Positions 53,795-63,008 are shown, numbered from the stretch's first letter. The stretch is 64,000 bases of DNA from an uncultured Algibacter sp. (GCA_947502405.1 CANMZT010000004.1:124001-188000), one strand, 5' to 3'. Numbers and translations are program-made. Notes: generated by a model from the sequence alone, not told the origin.

Positions 53795-54586
53795 ATGGAT
53801 TCTACCCAAATCTTAGGGTATGTTGGTGCCTTAATCGTTGGTTTAGTTTTAGGGCTAATTGGAGGTGGTGGTTCCATATTAACTGTACCTTTATTAGTTT
53901 ATCTCTTAGGTTACAATCCAGTAATTGCAACCGCATATTCCTTATTTGTTGTTGGTACATCATCTATGGTAGGTACTTACAAAAAGTATAAAAAAGGATT
54001 AGTTGATTTTAAAACAGGTTTAGCATTTTCGTTTCCTTCTTTTGTGGCTGTATATTTATCTAGACGCTACTTAGTTCCAGGAATTCCGGAGACACTTTTA
54101 AGCATTGGGGATTTTAACTTAACTAAGGGTATGGGTATCATGGTTTTCTTCGCAATTATCATGATACTAGCTTCTTACTCAATGATAAAAAACAAAAAAG
54201 AGAGTCCTAAAAATTCTGAGAGTCAGCCTTACTACAAAACTTTTATTCAAGGCCTTATAATTGGAACAATCACAGGAATTATAGGTGCTGGAGGAGGTTT
54301 TTTATATGTCCCTGCTTTAGTTATATGGGCAAACATTCCAATGAAAAAAGCTGTTGGTACATCATTAATCATTGTAACCATTAATTCATTAATTGGTTTT
54401 TTGGGTGATGTGCAAACTTTAGATATAGAATGGGCATTTTTACTAACATTTACTGGCATATCCATTTTGGGTATTATACTCGGTGTGTTTCTATCCAAAT
54501 TTATAAGTGGAAAAAAACTTAAAAAAAGTTTTGGTTATTTTATTTTGCTAATGGCTACCTATATCATTTACAAAGAGTTAAAATAA
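53795..54586 (+). CDS. TauE/SafE family sulfite/sulfur anion exporter
   Basis: A 263-aa membrane protein with about eight helices. The duplicated motif GLIGGGGSILTVPLLVYLLG (first half) and GIIGAGGGFLYVPALVIW (second half) is diagnostic of TauE/SafE. Next to a persulfide dioxygenase it probably exports the sulfite produced, as in cst-type operons. It starts directly after the YeeE-like stop. Confidence 0.92.
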   Translation: MDSTQILGYVGALIVGLVLGLIGGGGSILTVPLLVYLLGYNPVIATAYSLFVVGTSSMVGTYKKYKKGLVDFKTGLAFSFPSFVAVYLSRRYLVPGIPETLLSIGDFNLTKGMGIMVFFAIIMILASYSMIKNKKESPKNSESQPYYKTFIQGLIIGTITGIIGAGGGFLYVPALVIWANIPMKKAVGTSLIIVTINSLIGFLGDVQTLDIEWAFLLTFTGISILGIILGVFLSKFISGKKLKKSFGYFILLMATYIIYKELK

Positions 54587-54630
54587 TTTTAAATGTGATA
54601 TTAGTTACAAACTTAACTGAGAAGGTTTCG

Positions 54631-54638
54631 TAATTTTG
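54631..54638 (+). promoter_or_regulatory. -7 promoter box for the CstB-like gene
   Basis: TAATTTTG fits TAnnTTTG and lies 54 bases before the ATG. It suggests separate transcription of the last two sulfur genes. Confidence 0.45.
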
Positions 54639-54691
54639 AATATGAAATTAAAAGAGATTCCATTCTTCGAAGGAATGACAAAAATAAAATT

Positions 54692-56104
54692 ATGCGAATA
54701 GAACAAATATATACAGGATGTTTAGCACAAGGGGCTTATTACATTGAATCCAATGGTGAAGTTGCCATTATCGATCCATTGCGCGAAACCCAACAATATG
54801 TTGACAAAGCTGCTAGAGAAAATGCAAAAATTAAATATATTTTTGAAACACATTTTCATGCAGATTTTGTTTCTGGCCATATAGATTTAGCAAAAAAAAC
54901 AGGAGCTACAATTGTTTTTGGTCCTGGAGCTAAAACTGAATATAACATACACGAAGCTAAGGATAATGAAGAATTTAAATTAGGTAATTTAATCATAAAG
55001 GTATTGCATACTCCTGGTCATACTTTAGAATCTTCTACATTTTTATTGTTAGATGAAAACGGAAAAGAACATGCAATTTTCTCTGGAGACACTTTGTTTT
55101 TAGGTGATGTGGGAAGACCAGATTTAGCAATAAAATCTAATTTAACTAAAGAAGACTTAGCAAGTATGTTGTTTGATTCCCTTCGTAACAAAATCATGAC
55201 ACTTCCTGATGATGTTATTGTATATCCAGCACACGGGGCAGGTTCTGCCTGTGGAAAAAACTTAAGCAAAGAAACGGTTGGTGTTTTAGGTGAACAAAAG
55301 AAAACAAACTATGCATTGAGAGCAGATATGACCAAAGAAGAGTTTATTAATGAAGTTTTAGATGGTATTGCACCTCCTCCACAATATTTTGCAAAAAACG
55401 CCATGATGAACAAAGTAGGCTATGATGCTTTTGAAAACGTACTCAAAAAAGGAGACACACCACTTAGTCCAGAAGATTTTGAAGCTGTGGCAAATAATGA
55501 AGATGCTCTAGTTTTAGATGTTCGTACACAAAAAGAATTTGTAGAAGGCCATATTCCAAACTCTATTTTTATTGGACTTAATGGAGGGTTTGCACCTTGG
55601 GTTGGCGCTTTAATTACCGACCTAAAACAACCAATTTTATTAGTTACTCCTGAAGGTAGAGAAGAAGAAACCGTTACACGTTTATCTCGTGTTGGTTATG
55701 ATAATACATTAGGTTATTTAAAAGGCGGTTTGGACGCTTGGAAGGACGCAGGAAAAGATATTGAAACTATAAAATCTATTTCTGCTGAAGAATTTTCTAA
55801 GTATTTTAAAAATGATAATATTAAAGTTCTTGATGTTAGAAAAGATGGCGAATACCAATCTGAACATTTGGAAGGTAAAAACGTGCAACATTTTGCTTTG
55901 GATTATATAAATGACCATATGAATTCTATAAACCAAGATAGCACTTATTATGTTCATTGTGCTGGTGGCTACCGTTCTGTTATTGCTGCTTCTATACTTA
56001 AAGCTCGTGGTTTTGATAAGTTAGTAGATATTGCTGGTGGTTTCGGTGCTATTAAAAAAACAGATTTACATACTACTGATTTTGTTTGTCCGTCAACTCT
56101 ATAA
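54692..56104 (+). CDS. CstB-like persulfide dioxygenase-rhodanese fusion
   Basis: A 470-aa protein. The N-terminal metallo-beta-lactamase domain has THFHADFVSGH (His54, His56, Asp58), HTPGHT and SGDTLFLGDVGRPDL, the ETHE1/persulfide dioxygenase pattern. A first rhodanese domain (about 265-355) lacks the catalytic Cys (VTPEGREE). The second (about 370-465) has it at Cys423 in HCAGGYRS. This order of dioxygenase, inactive and active rhodanese is that of CstB, which converts persulfides to thiosulfate. It is the central enzyme of the sulfide-detoxification cluster. Confidence 0.93.
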   Translation: MRIEQIYTGCLAQGAYYIESNGEVAIIDPLRETQQYVDKAARENAKIKYIFETHFHADFVSGHIDLAKKTGATIVFGPGAKTEYNIHEAKDNEEFKLGNLIIKVLHTPGHTLESSTFLLLDENGKEHAIFSGDTLFLGDVGRPDLAIKSNLTKEDLASMLFDSLRNKIMTLPDDVIVYPAHGAGSACGKNLSKETVGVLGEQKKTNYALRADMTKEEFINEVLDGIAPPPQYFAKNAMMNKVGYDAFENVLKKGDTPLSPEDFEAVANNEDALVLDVRTQKEFVEGHIPNSIFIGLNGGFAPWVGALITDLKQPILLVTPEGREEETVTRLSRVGYDNTLGYLKGGLDAWKDAGKDIETIKSISAEEFSKYFKNDNIKVLDVRKDGEYQSEHLEGKNVQHFALDYINDHMNSINQDSTYYVHCAGGYRSVIAASILKARGFDKLVDIAGGFGAIKKTDLHTTDFVCPSTL

Positions 56105-56109
56105 AAAAA

Positions 56110-56379
56110 ATGAAAACTACACTAGAAATACAAAATTTAAAATGCGGTGGATGCGCTCATACTATTGTAACTAAACTGAACGATTTGCTAGATGTATCTG
56201 ATGTTGAAGTTAATAATGATAATCACTCTGTTACATTTACACACACTACAGAGCGTAGTATTATTGAAACAGAAACTCTATTAGCAAAACTTGGATATCC
56301 CGTTATTGGTAAAAAAAATGCATTGACTACAAAAGCTAAATCTTTTGTGAGTTGCGCTATAGGGCGAATTAATAGCTAA
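56110..56379 (+). CDS. Heavy-metal-associated (HMA) domain protein
   Basis: An 89-aa ferredoxin-fold HMA protein. LKCGGCAHTI is the metal- or thiol-binding CxxC motif and the rest follows the beta-alpha-beta pattern. A tail with one Cys (FVSCAIGRINS) follows the domain. ATG at 56110 is preferred to an upstream TTG. In this cluster the CxxC could carry copper or sulfane sulfur. Confidence 0.85.
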   Translation: MKTTLEIQNLKCGGCAHTIVTKLNDLLDVSDVEVNNDNHSVTFTHTTERSIIETETLLAKLGYPVIGKKNALTTKAKSFVSCAIGRINS

Positions 56380-56381
56380 AA

Positions 56382-56414
56382 AAACCTACTAAGTAATAAA
56401 TACCTAGTAGGTTT
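56382..56414. terminator. Hairpin between convergent HMA and clpS genes
   Basis: AAACCTACTA (56382-56391) pairs with TAGTAGGTTT (56405-56414). A-rich and T-rich flanks on both sides make it a plausible bidirectional terminator. Confidence 0.7.
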
Positions 56415-56439
56415 ACAATATTTTATTTATTTGATGCAA

Positions 56440-56715
56440 TTAAACTATCTCTGCACTTAAACCTGCTTCTAGTAGCATTGTGCATCTTGGTTTTAAGTCT
56501 TTATACTCACCTGTTTTAACAGTGCACCTACCCTTATAATGTACAAGTATAGCACATTGTTCTGCTTGTTCTGCAGTGTGTTCGCAGGCATAGATTAAGG
56601 TTTCAATAACATGATCAAAAGTATTAACATCATCATTATGTAATACAATTTCGTTTTGAGTAACTACTGCTTCTTTTAGCAATAATTCTTCTGAAGTTTT
56701 TTCTTTTGAACTCAT
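56440..56715 (-). CDS. clpS: ClpS adaptor of ClpAP-type protease
   Basis: A 91-aa protein that delivers N-degron substrates to Clp ATPases. NEIVLHNDDVNTFDHVIETL is the substrate-binding signature, followed by CEHTAEQAEQCAILVHYKGRC and a C-terminal strand. The length fits ClpS. It is the last gene of a minus-strand housekeeping run after prmA (30-base gap). Confidence 0.92.
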   Translation of the reverse strand: MSSKEKTSEELLLKEAVVTQNEIVLHNDDVNTFDHVIETLIYACEHTAEQAEQCAILVHYKGRCTVKTGEYKDLKPRCTMLLEAGLSAEIV

Positions 56716-56745
56716 AGCTTTATAATCTTGGGGATTATTATAGTA

Positions 56746-57582
56746 CTAATTTAAAAATTTTAACGAAACCCAATTGTTTCTTTCTAATTTTTCTGCAAAT
56801 TTTAACAAATGCTTTTCACATTCAGATTGTATCATAGGTATATCATCAGCATAAAATCCACTTAAAAACAGCATTCCATTTTTATTTAAACATGATATAT
56901 AAGTTGCCATGTCTTGCATTAATATATTACGATTAATATTAGCTATAATAACATCATATTTGTTTTTACCTAAAACAGATGCATCACCCTCAATAACTTT
57001 GATATGTTTACAATTATTGCGTTCTACGTTTTCGAGACTATTTAGGTAACACCAATTATCATAATCTACAGCATCAATAGGTTTTGCCCCTTTTTGTTCC
57101 GCTAAAATGGCTAAAACCCCTGTACCGCAACCCATATCAAGAACCGATTTATCTTTAAAATCGTTTTTTAGAATATGTTGTATCATCATATGCGTGGTTT
57201 CGTGATGCCCTGTACCAAAGCTCATTTTCGGCTCAATAATAATATCGTATTTTGTATTGAAAGATTCATGAAATGGTGCTCTAACAGCGCAAGCATCATC
57301 TACTACTATAGGATTGAAGTTCTTTTCCCATTCTGCATTCCAATTGGTTTGTTCTATCTCTTCAAAAGTGAATGATATCTCAAATTCATCAGAATTCAGT
57401 ATTTGTATATTATTTAAAATATCTGCTTGCCAATCTTCTTTTTGAATGTATGCGGTAACGCCATCTTCAGTTTCCACAAAACTCTCAAAACCGGCATAAC
57501 CTAATTCTGCAATTAAAATTTCTACTGCGGGTTGTAGTGGTTGTACTTTGAAGTAATACCCTATGTAGATAGTATTGGACAT
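56746..57582 (-). CDS. prmA: Ribosomal protein L11 methyltransferase
   Basis: A 278-aa SAM-dependent enzyme that trimethylates ribosomal protein L11. MSFGTGHHETT precedes SAM motif I DMGCGTGVLAI, and IANINRNIL contains the NxN-type catalytic motif of the family. The N-terminal 90 residues form the L11-recognition domain. It lies between tpiA and clpS, with a dispersed repeat upstream. Confidence 0.93.
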   Translation of the reverse strand: MSNTIYIGYYFKVQPLQPAVEILIAELGYAGFESFVETEDGVTAYIQKEDWQADILNNIQILNSDEFEISFTFEEIEQTNWNAEWEKNFNPIVVDDACAVRAPFHESFNTKYDIIIEPKMSFGTGHHETTHMMIQHILKNDFKDKSVLDMGCGTGVLAILAEQKGAKPIDAVDYDNWCYLNSLENVERNNCKHIKVIEGDASVLGKNKYDVIIANINRNILMQDMATYISCLNKNGMLFLSGFYADDIPMIQSECEKHLLKFAEKLERNNWVSLKFLN

Positions 57583-57612
57583 GGTGCACGTATAATGTTT
57601 GCGGATTGACCC

Positions 57613-57707
57613 GCGTTAGCGATTGCAGTGGAAAGCCCACAGTGAGGCACGAACGAGGACTTGTAACGTAAAGCGCGACCCCGCCCAAAAGCGGGGTAAC
57701 GCCCAAA
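57613..57707 (+). repeat. Dispersed repeat copy between tpiA and prmA
   Basis: Starts gcgttagcgattgcagtgga and ends gcggggtaacgcccaaa. Close to the 46406 copy, including the agcccacagtgag segment. Confidence 0.82.
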
Positions 57708-57718
57708 TTTTTATTTAT

Positions 57719-58468
57719 TTAAAATGCGTTTACAATAGCAAAGAAATCTTCGGCCTTTAAAGAAGCGCCACCAATAAGTCCGCCATCTACGTCTGGCTTT
57801 GAGAAAATCTCTTCGGCATTGGCAGGTTTTACACTTCCGCCGTAAAGAATTGATACCGCATCTGCCACATCATTTCCATAGGTATCAGCTAATGTTTTTC
57901 TGATAAATGCATGCATGTCTTGTGCTTGTTCTGGACTTGCAGTCTCACCAGTACCAATGGCCCAAACAGGCTCGTAAGCTAATACGATGTTTTGGAAATC
58001 TGCGGCACCTAAATGGAACAAAGCGTTTTTTATTTGGCTACCTACCACCGCTTCTTCATTTCCAGCTTTTCTATCAGCTAATTCTTCTCCAAAACAGAAA
58101 ATAACACGCATACCTTTTGCTAGTGCTGCATCAACTTTTTTAGCAAGCAACTCATCGGTTTCATTGAAATATTCTCGACGCTCACTGTGACCTAATATTA
58201 CTGTTTTGATACCGATACTTTTTAACATACCCGCACTTACTTCTCCTGTATAAGCACCATCTTCTGCAAAGTGCATGTTTTGAGCAATCACCTCAATATC
58301 ATCTTTTCTTAGAGTGTCGAATGCACTCCATAAATTTGTAAATGAAGGCGATATCATCACCTCAGCATCAGAGGTCTTCGTTTGGTTTCTTAAATCAGTG
58401 ATTAAAGATTGGGTTTGCGATAAACCGTTATTCATCTTCCAGTTACCGGCTACAATTTGTTTTCTCAT
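57719..58468 (-). CDS. tpiA: Triosephosphate isomerase
   Basis: A 249-aa glycolytic enzyme interconverting dihydroxyacetone phosphate and glyceraldehyde 3-phosphate. Visible are GNWKMN at the N terminus (catalytic Lys), LGHSERR with the catalytic His, YEPVWAIGTG with the catalytic Glu, and YGGSVKPAN and GLIGGASL for phosphate binding. Full length, 36 bases after the TlpA-like gene. Confidence 0.97.
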   Translation of the reverse strand: MRKQIVAGNWKMNNGLSQTQSLITDLRNQTKTSDAEVMISPSFTNLWSAFDTLRKDDIEVIAQNMHFAEDGAYTGEVSAGMLKSIGIKTVILGHSERREYFNETDELLAKKVDAALAKGMRVIFCFGEELADRKAGNEEAVVGSQIKNALFHLGAADFQNIVLAYEPVWAIGTGETASPEQAQDMHAFIRKTLADTYGNDVADAVSILYGGSVKPANAEEIFSKPDVDGGLIGGASLKAEDFFAIVNAF

Positions 58469-58504
58469 TTTTGTTACCCTATAGCTAAGGGATTTTATTA
58501 GTTA

Positions 58505-58990
58505 TTATAAATTTTGTTTTATGTTATCATCATCAGCTTTAATAGCCTTAAATAATTTAATAGTTCCGTTTTTATTAACTACCATGTATCTTGGTATCCA
58601 GTCTAAATCTACAAATTCTCCAAAAGGTCCCTCCCAACCAGATGCCATAAAGTAATGTTCGCCTTGAACTTTATATTTTTTTATACCTCGTTTCCAAGCG
58701 CCTTGAGTTTTATCTAGTGATAGAAAGATATATGCTGCTTCTGGATAATTCTTTTGTAAAACTTTTACCTTGGGCATGCCTTTTATACAATCACCACACC
58801 ATGACGCCCAAATATCTATAACTAAAGTCTCTTTTTCTTGATTATCTAATATACTTTGAAATGTAATAGAGTTACCTTCTAAGTCTATAAAAGTATCATT
58901 TAATGCTTCTACTGAAAATTGAGTTGGTACTTGAGAATTACAACTAGTAATGGTTATGAATAGAGCTAGGAGGTAATATATTTTTTTCAT
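58505..58990 (-). CDS. TlpA-like thioredoxin-fold lipoprotein
   Basis: A 161-aa protein with a lipoprotein signal (lipobox ending in Cys17, LFITITSC). The thioredoxin fold has active-site WASWCGDCIKGMPK (CxxC with Gly-Asp). It probably reduces disulfides or peroxides in the periplasm. It lies in a conserved Bacteroidetes neighbourhood with BT_3928 and tpiA. Confidence 0.88.
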   Translation of the reverse strand: MKKIYYLLALFITITSCNSQVPTQFSVEALNDTFIDLEGNSITFQSILDNQEKETLVIDIWASWCGDCIKGMPKVKVLQKNYPEAAYIFLSLDKTQGAWKRGIKKYKVQGEHYFMASGWEGPFGEFVDLDWIPRYMVVNKNGTIKLFKAIKADDDNIKQNL

Positions 58991-59025
58991 TTTATATTCT
59001 GTTGAATTCTTATTCCCAAATCAAA

Positions 59026-60102
59026 CTATTCTAACTTGACCTTTGGGTCTAACCAAACATAAATTAAGTCTACAAAAATATTGATAATTATGAACATAAC
59101 CGCTATAATTAACACCGAACCCATAATTACTGGTAAATCTAGGGTATTTAGGGCATTTACTATTTCTTTTCCTAGTCCGTTCCACCCAAAAATATACTCT
59201 ACAAATACGGCTCCAGCCAACATGGATGCAAACCAACCTGAAATAGCCGTTACAACAGGGTTTAAAGCGTTTTTAACAGCATGTTTTTTAATAATTTGAA
59301 ATTCGCTTAAGCCTTTTGCTCTGGCTGTTCTTATATAATCTTGATTAAAAACTTCTAACAAAGAGTTGCGCATCAATTGAATAACCACAGCTAAGGGACG
59401 AATTCCTAATACTACAGCTGGTAGTATTAAATTCTTCCATTTAATATGCATGGCTTCACCAAAATCATCAAGTTCGTAAAGGCTACCGGTCATTTCTAAA
59501 TTGGTATATTCATGCAAGATGTAACCAAAAAACCAAGCAAATAAAATGGCACTAAAAAAGGATGGCACACTCATGCCTAAGGTACTTAAAACTTGAATGG
59601 TTTTATCGAGCCATTTATCTTTATAAAGTGCAGACACAATTCCTAAAAGGATTCCTAAAATCATAGCATTTACAATAGCTGAAACTGCTAAAACAAACGT
59701 GTTTGGTAGTGTTTCTGCGAGTACTTCACTAACGCGTTTTCCTTGTTTTGCAAACGACTCTCTTAAATAGGGTTTTTTAAGTACAGCTGTAGTATTTCCT
59801 AACGAGAATAATTTAATTGCACTATATTTTTGTGGTCTTAAAAAGGTATAGGCTTCTGGGTTTTGAGAATGAAATGAAATTGGTGACAAATCATTTAAAT
59901 AATAAAAGTACTGCGTAGAAATAGGCTTATCAAATCCATATTTTTTTTTGACGATAGCCAATTGCTCACTATCCTCATTCTGCCCCATCATCATTTGTGC
60001 AGGATCTCCTGGAAGCACACTAAATAAAAAGAAAATAACCGTTACTACTCCAAATAATGTGAGTATAGCGTAGAAGGTTTTATTTAATAGATAATTTATC
60101 AA
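59026..60102 (-). CDS. Peptide/nickel-type ABC transporter permease
   Basis: A 358-aa DppB/OppB-type inner-membrane permease with six helices. FSVLPGDPAQMMMG is the typical N-terminal loop, and the EAA-type loop near the C terminus reads TARAKGLSEFQIIKKHAVKNAL. A periplasmic insertion after the first helix is longer than in Escherichia coli OppB. The partner permease and ATPase genes are not adjacent. Confidence 0.9.
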   Translation of the reverse strand: MINYLLNKTFYAILTLFGVVTVIFFLFSVLPGDPAQMMMGQNEDSEQLAIVKKKYGFDKPISTQYFYYLNDLSPISFHSQNPEAYTFLRPQKYSAIKLFSLGNTTAVLKKPYLRESFAKQGKRVSEVLAETLPNTFVLAVSAIVNAMILGILLGIVSALYKDKWLDKTIQVLSTLGMSVPSFFSAILFAWFFGYILHEYTNLEMTGSLYELDDFGEAMHIKWKNLILPAVVLGIRPLAVVIQLMRNSLLEVFNQDYIRTARAKGLSEFQIIKKHAVKNALNPVVTAISGWFASMLAGAVFVEYIFGWNGLGKEIVNALNTLDLPVIMGSVLIIAVMFIIINIFVDLIYVWLDPKVKLE

Positions 60103-60160
60103 TAAAAAGTTTATTTGTTAATGCGTTTAATCATTAAGTTCATTTAATTTAAACTAATTA

Positions 60161-61468
60161 CTAATCTTTAAGCTTAACCTCAATAATCCCTGTATAAAGT
60201 GTATTATTTTTAGAACTTAGCTCTTTTAATTGTATTGAATCTTTAATAACATTCACACTCTCAATCTTTGCAGAGTCAATAGCTTCAACATCCTCTTTTG
60301 TTGAAAGCTCTCCATTAATAAAATACGCTATAATTTCTTCCACCTTCTTTGGCTCAGGTTTTCTTTCAACCTTTGGCAAATTCAAATCTTCAATATCATT
60401 CCAATGTACTTTCTGCTTAACTGTAGCTTTATCTAATTCTAAAATTCCTGGGTTTGAACGCACTACAGTTTTAAGCGCTTTTTCATCACATAAATACCAT
60501 TCAAAATCTATGTTATAGGCTTCGTTTATTCTCTGTTTAGCCTCTTCTCCTGAAGCTGTTAAACCTATAATTTGATAGTTATTTTTTCTGACTGTATCTT
60601 GTAATGCTTTTAATTTTAATGCGCCTTCTCTTTCATTTTTTTCTAAGCTATAAGATACTACAACAACCAAATTATCTTGTTCTAAAAAGTGTGTTGTTAA
60701 ATCTTCATCATTACTCTCAATTGAAAAATCCACTACAGGTGGTGTATAACCTTCTTGTATCACTTTTGTTTCAACGCTTATAAAATCGCCTTCCACTGAT
60801 GGGTAAGAACCGCTTGTTTTAAAAACCTTTTCCTCACCGTTTACATTAAATTTCCAGCTGTATTCCTGAATGGGCTTTGGTGCATCTTCAGGAACAGTCA
60901 TACCTTCCTTAATATTTTTCCCAATAGCGTAAGCTCTAAAATCTATAGCTGGCAAATGCATTAATACATGATATCCAAACCATAAACTCACAATAAACCC
61001 TAATAATGCTAATACTGTTGTTGGTAATTTTCCAAAAACAGGTTTAATATGTTTAAACCCAAAGAACAATATTAATATTAATACTAATAGTGCTACATCT
61101 TTCCAGAAGGTTTCCCAAGGTTTTAATTTTATAAAATCACCAAAACAGCCGCAATCTTTAACCTTTTCAAAATAAGCTGCATAGAAGGTTAAAAACGTGA
61201 AGAACACTATCATTAACAATAAACTCCAAACTGTAAATTTTGGTTTATAGCCAATGAGTAAAAACACCCCAAGAACGACTTCAAAAACGACTACAAAAAC
61301 TGAAATCAGTAGAGCATAAGGTTCTAAAAACGGAATATTTAACACATCTGGACTAAAGTATTCTTGTAATTTATAAGAAAACCCAATAGGGTCGTTAAGT
61401 TTTATAAAACCTGAAAAGATAAAAAGTATCCCTACTAATCCTCTTGAAATATTAACTAATGCTTTCAT
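60161..61468 (-). CDS. BT_3928 family protein (DoxX plus thioredoxin-like)
   Basis: A 435-aa protein. The N terminus has four DoxX/MauE-like helices (FIFSGFIKLNDPIGFSYKLQEYF at the start and a CGCFGDF Cys pair near 115). The middle (about 245-370) is thioredoxin-like but lacks CxxC (LVVVVSYSLEKNE). The C-terminal 60 residues are TonB-plug-like (EIIAYFINGELSTKEDVEAI, TLYTGIIEVKL), like the tail of the BlaR1 protein at 46875. It probably handles envelope redox. It follows DUF1599 in the conserved order. Confidence 0.88.
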   Translation of the reverse strand: MKALVNISRGLVGILFIFSGFIKLNDPIGFSYKLQEYFSPDVLNIPFLEPYALLISVFVVVFEVVLGVFLLIGYKPKFTVWSLLLMIVFFTFLTFYAAYFEKVKDCGCFGDFIKLKPWETFWKDVALLVLILILFFGFKHIKPVFGKLPTTVLALLGFIVSLWFGYHVLMHLPAIDFRAYAIGKNIKEGMTVPEDAPKPIQEYSWKFNVNGEEKVFKTSGSYPSVEGDFISVETKVIQEGYTPPVVDFSIESNDEDLTTHFLEQDNLVVVVSYSLEKNEREGALKLKALQDTVRKNNYQIIGLTASGEEAKQRINEAYNIDFEWYLCDEKALKTVVRSNPGILELDKATVKQKVHWNDIEDLNLPKVERKPEPKKVEEIIAYFINGELSTKEDVEAIDSAKIESVNVIKDSIQLKELSSKNNTLYTGIIEVKLKD

Positions 61469-61487
61469 TTTGATTTATTATTGTGAC

Positions 61488-61514
61488 CTTTAGACTGCGC
61501 TCAAGGTGACATTT
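61488..61514. repeat. Dispersed repeat scrap
   Basis: gacctttagactgcgctcaa then ggtgaca is the reverse form of the GTTGAGCGCAGTCGAAA-type sequence at 17147-17172; a GTCGAAACC scrap also opens the window at base 1. Confidence 0.45.
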
Positions 61515-61518
61515 TTAT

Positions 61519-62058
61519 TTACTTTTCAGATAAGTGAATCATAGCAAATATTGCATAATTTATCATATCTTGATAATTTGCATCAATACCTTCGCTTACC
61601 AGTGTTTTACCTTCATTATCTTCGATTTGCTTAACTCTAAGTAGTTTTTGCAGAATTAAATCTGTTAAACTACTTACACGCATATCTCGCCATGCTTCAC
61701 CATAATCATGATTTTTGTCTTCCATCAACTTTTTAGTAATGGCTATTTTTTCTTCGTATAGTTTTGTAGCCTCCTCTGTAGACATATCAGGTTGCTCAAC
61801 CACACCTTTTTCTAATTGAATTAACGCCATAATGCAGTAATTGATGATGCCAATAAATTCGCTTTCTTGACCTTCATCAACTTTCTGAACAGCGTTTTGT
61901 TGCAAACCCCTGATACGTTGCGCTTTTATAAAAATCTGATCGGTTAAAGAGGGCAGCCTTAAAATGCGCCATGCGCTACCATAATCACTCATTTTTTTTA
62001 CAAACAAACTTTTACAGCTATTAACAACAGCATCATATTGTTTTGAAGTATCTTGCAT
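61519..62058 (-). CDS. DUF1599 protein with internal duplication
   Basis: A 179-aa protein made of two copies of the same unit. The unit has KMSDYGSAWRILRLPSLTDQ in the first half and KNHDYGEAWRDMRVSSLTDL in the second, each followed by a Tyr/Met helix (IINYCIMALIQLE and MINYAIFAMIHLS). The DYGxAW motif could be a MazG-like nucleotide or metal site. Function unknown. It starts a conserved minus-strand run and is divergent from folP. Confidence 0.9.
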   Translation of the reverse strand: MQDTSKQYDAVVNSCKSLFVKKMSDYGSAWRILRLPSLTDQIFIKAQRIRGLQQNAVQKVDEGQESEFIGIINYCIMALIQLEKGVVEQPDMSTEEATKLYEEKIAITKKLMEDKNHDYGEAWRDMRVSSLTDLILQKLLRVKQIEDNEGKTLVSEGIDANYQDMINYAIFAMIHLSEK

Positions 62059-62163
62059 CTATTAAATTGTATTTTGCGTAAATTTCGCATAAATAATTAA
62101 AACCTTCAAGGTTTATGGTTTAAAGTTTTAAACCATGTACCAACACCTAACAAAACAGTATAA

Positions 62164-62988
62164 ATGACTATTAATTGTAAAGGCAAACTCATAGATGTAT
62201 CATCACCCAAAGTCATGGGGATTTTAAACATCACCCCAGATTCTTTTTATGATGGAGGCACTCATAAAAATGAAAACGAAATTCTAAAACATGTAGAGCA
62301 AATGCTTAATGAAGGCGCTACTTTTATTGATGTTGGCGCCTATAGTTCTAGACCTAATGCTGACCATGTTAGTGAAACTGAAGAATTAAGTCGTATAATT
62401 CCTATTGTAAAGTTGATTTTGAAAGCGTTTCCAGAAACTTTACTTTCCATTGATACCTTTAGAAGCGAAGTTGCCAAACAGTGTGTTGATGCAGGAGCTT
62501 CTATGATTAATGATATTTCAGCGGGTTTATTAGACAAAGACATGTTGCAAACTATTGCTCAGTTACGCGTACCTTACATTATGATGCATATGAAAGGTAC
62601 ACCACAAACTATGCAAAGTTTAACGGATTATGATGATTTGATTAAAGACATCTTATTCTATTTCTCTGAAAGAATTGATGCTGCAAGAACGTTAGGTATT
62701 ATAGATGTTATTATTGATCCTGGTTTTGGTTTTGCTAAAACTCTAAAACAGAATTTTGAATTACTCAACAAACTAGAATTATTTAAAATGATAGAAAAAC
62801 CTTTATTAGCAGGTATTTCCAGGAAATCAATGATTTATAAAACTTTAGAAACTTCGGCTCAAGAAGCGCTTAACGGAACATCCATTTTAAACACTGTTGC
62901 ATTACAAAAAGGCGCTTCTATTTTAAGAGTTCATGATGTGAAGGAAGCTGTGGAATGTATTAAACTTTTAGAATCGTTGAACCAATAA
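62164..62988 (+). CDS. folP: Dihydropteroate synthase
   Basis: A 274-aa TIM-barrel enzyme that joins p-aminobenzoate to the pterin in folate synthesis. VMGILNITPDSFYDGG, DVGAYSSRPNA, MINDISAGL, MMHMKGTPQTMQ and DPGFGFAKT are the family motifs in order. It is divergent from the DUF1599 gene and upstream of the diadenylate cyclase gene, a common arrangement in Bacteroidetes. Confidence 0.96.
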   Translation: MTINCKGKLIDVSSPKVMGILNITPDSFYDGGTHKNENEILKHVEQMLNEGATFIDVGAYSSRPNADHVSETEELSRIIPIVKLILKAFPETLLSIDTFRSEVAKQCVDAGASMINDISAGLLDKDMLQTIAQLRVPYIMMHMKGTPQTMQSLTDYDDLIKDILFYFSERIDAARTLGIIDVIIDPGFGFAKTLKQNFELLNKLELFKMIEKPLLAGISRKSMIYKTLETSAQEALNGTSILNTVALQKGASILRVHDVKEAVECIKLLESLNQ

Positions 62989-63008
62989 ATTATTTTAGTA
63001 ATTAGTTT

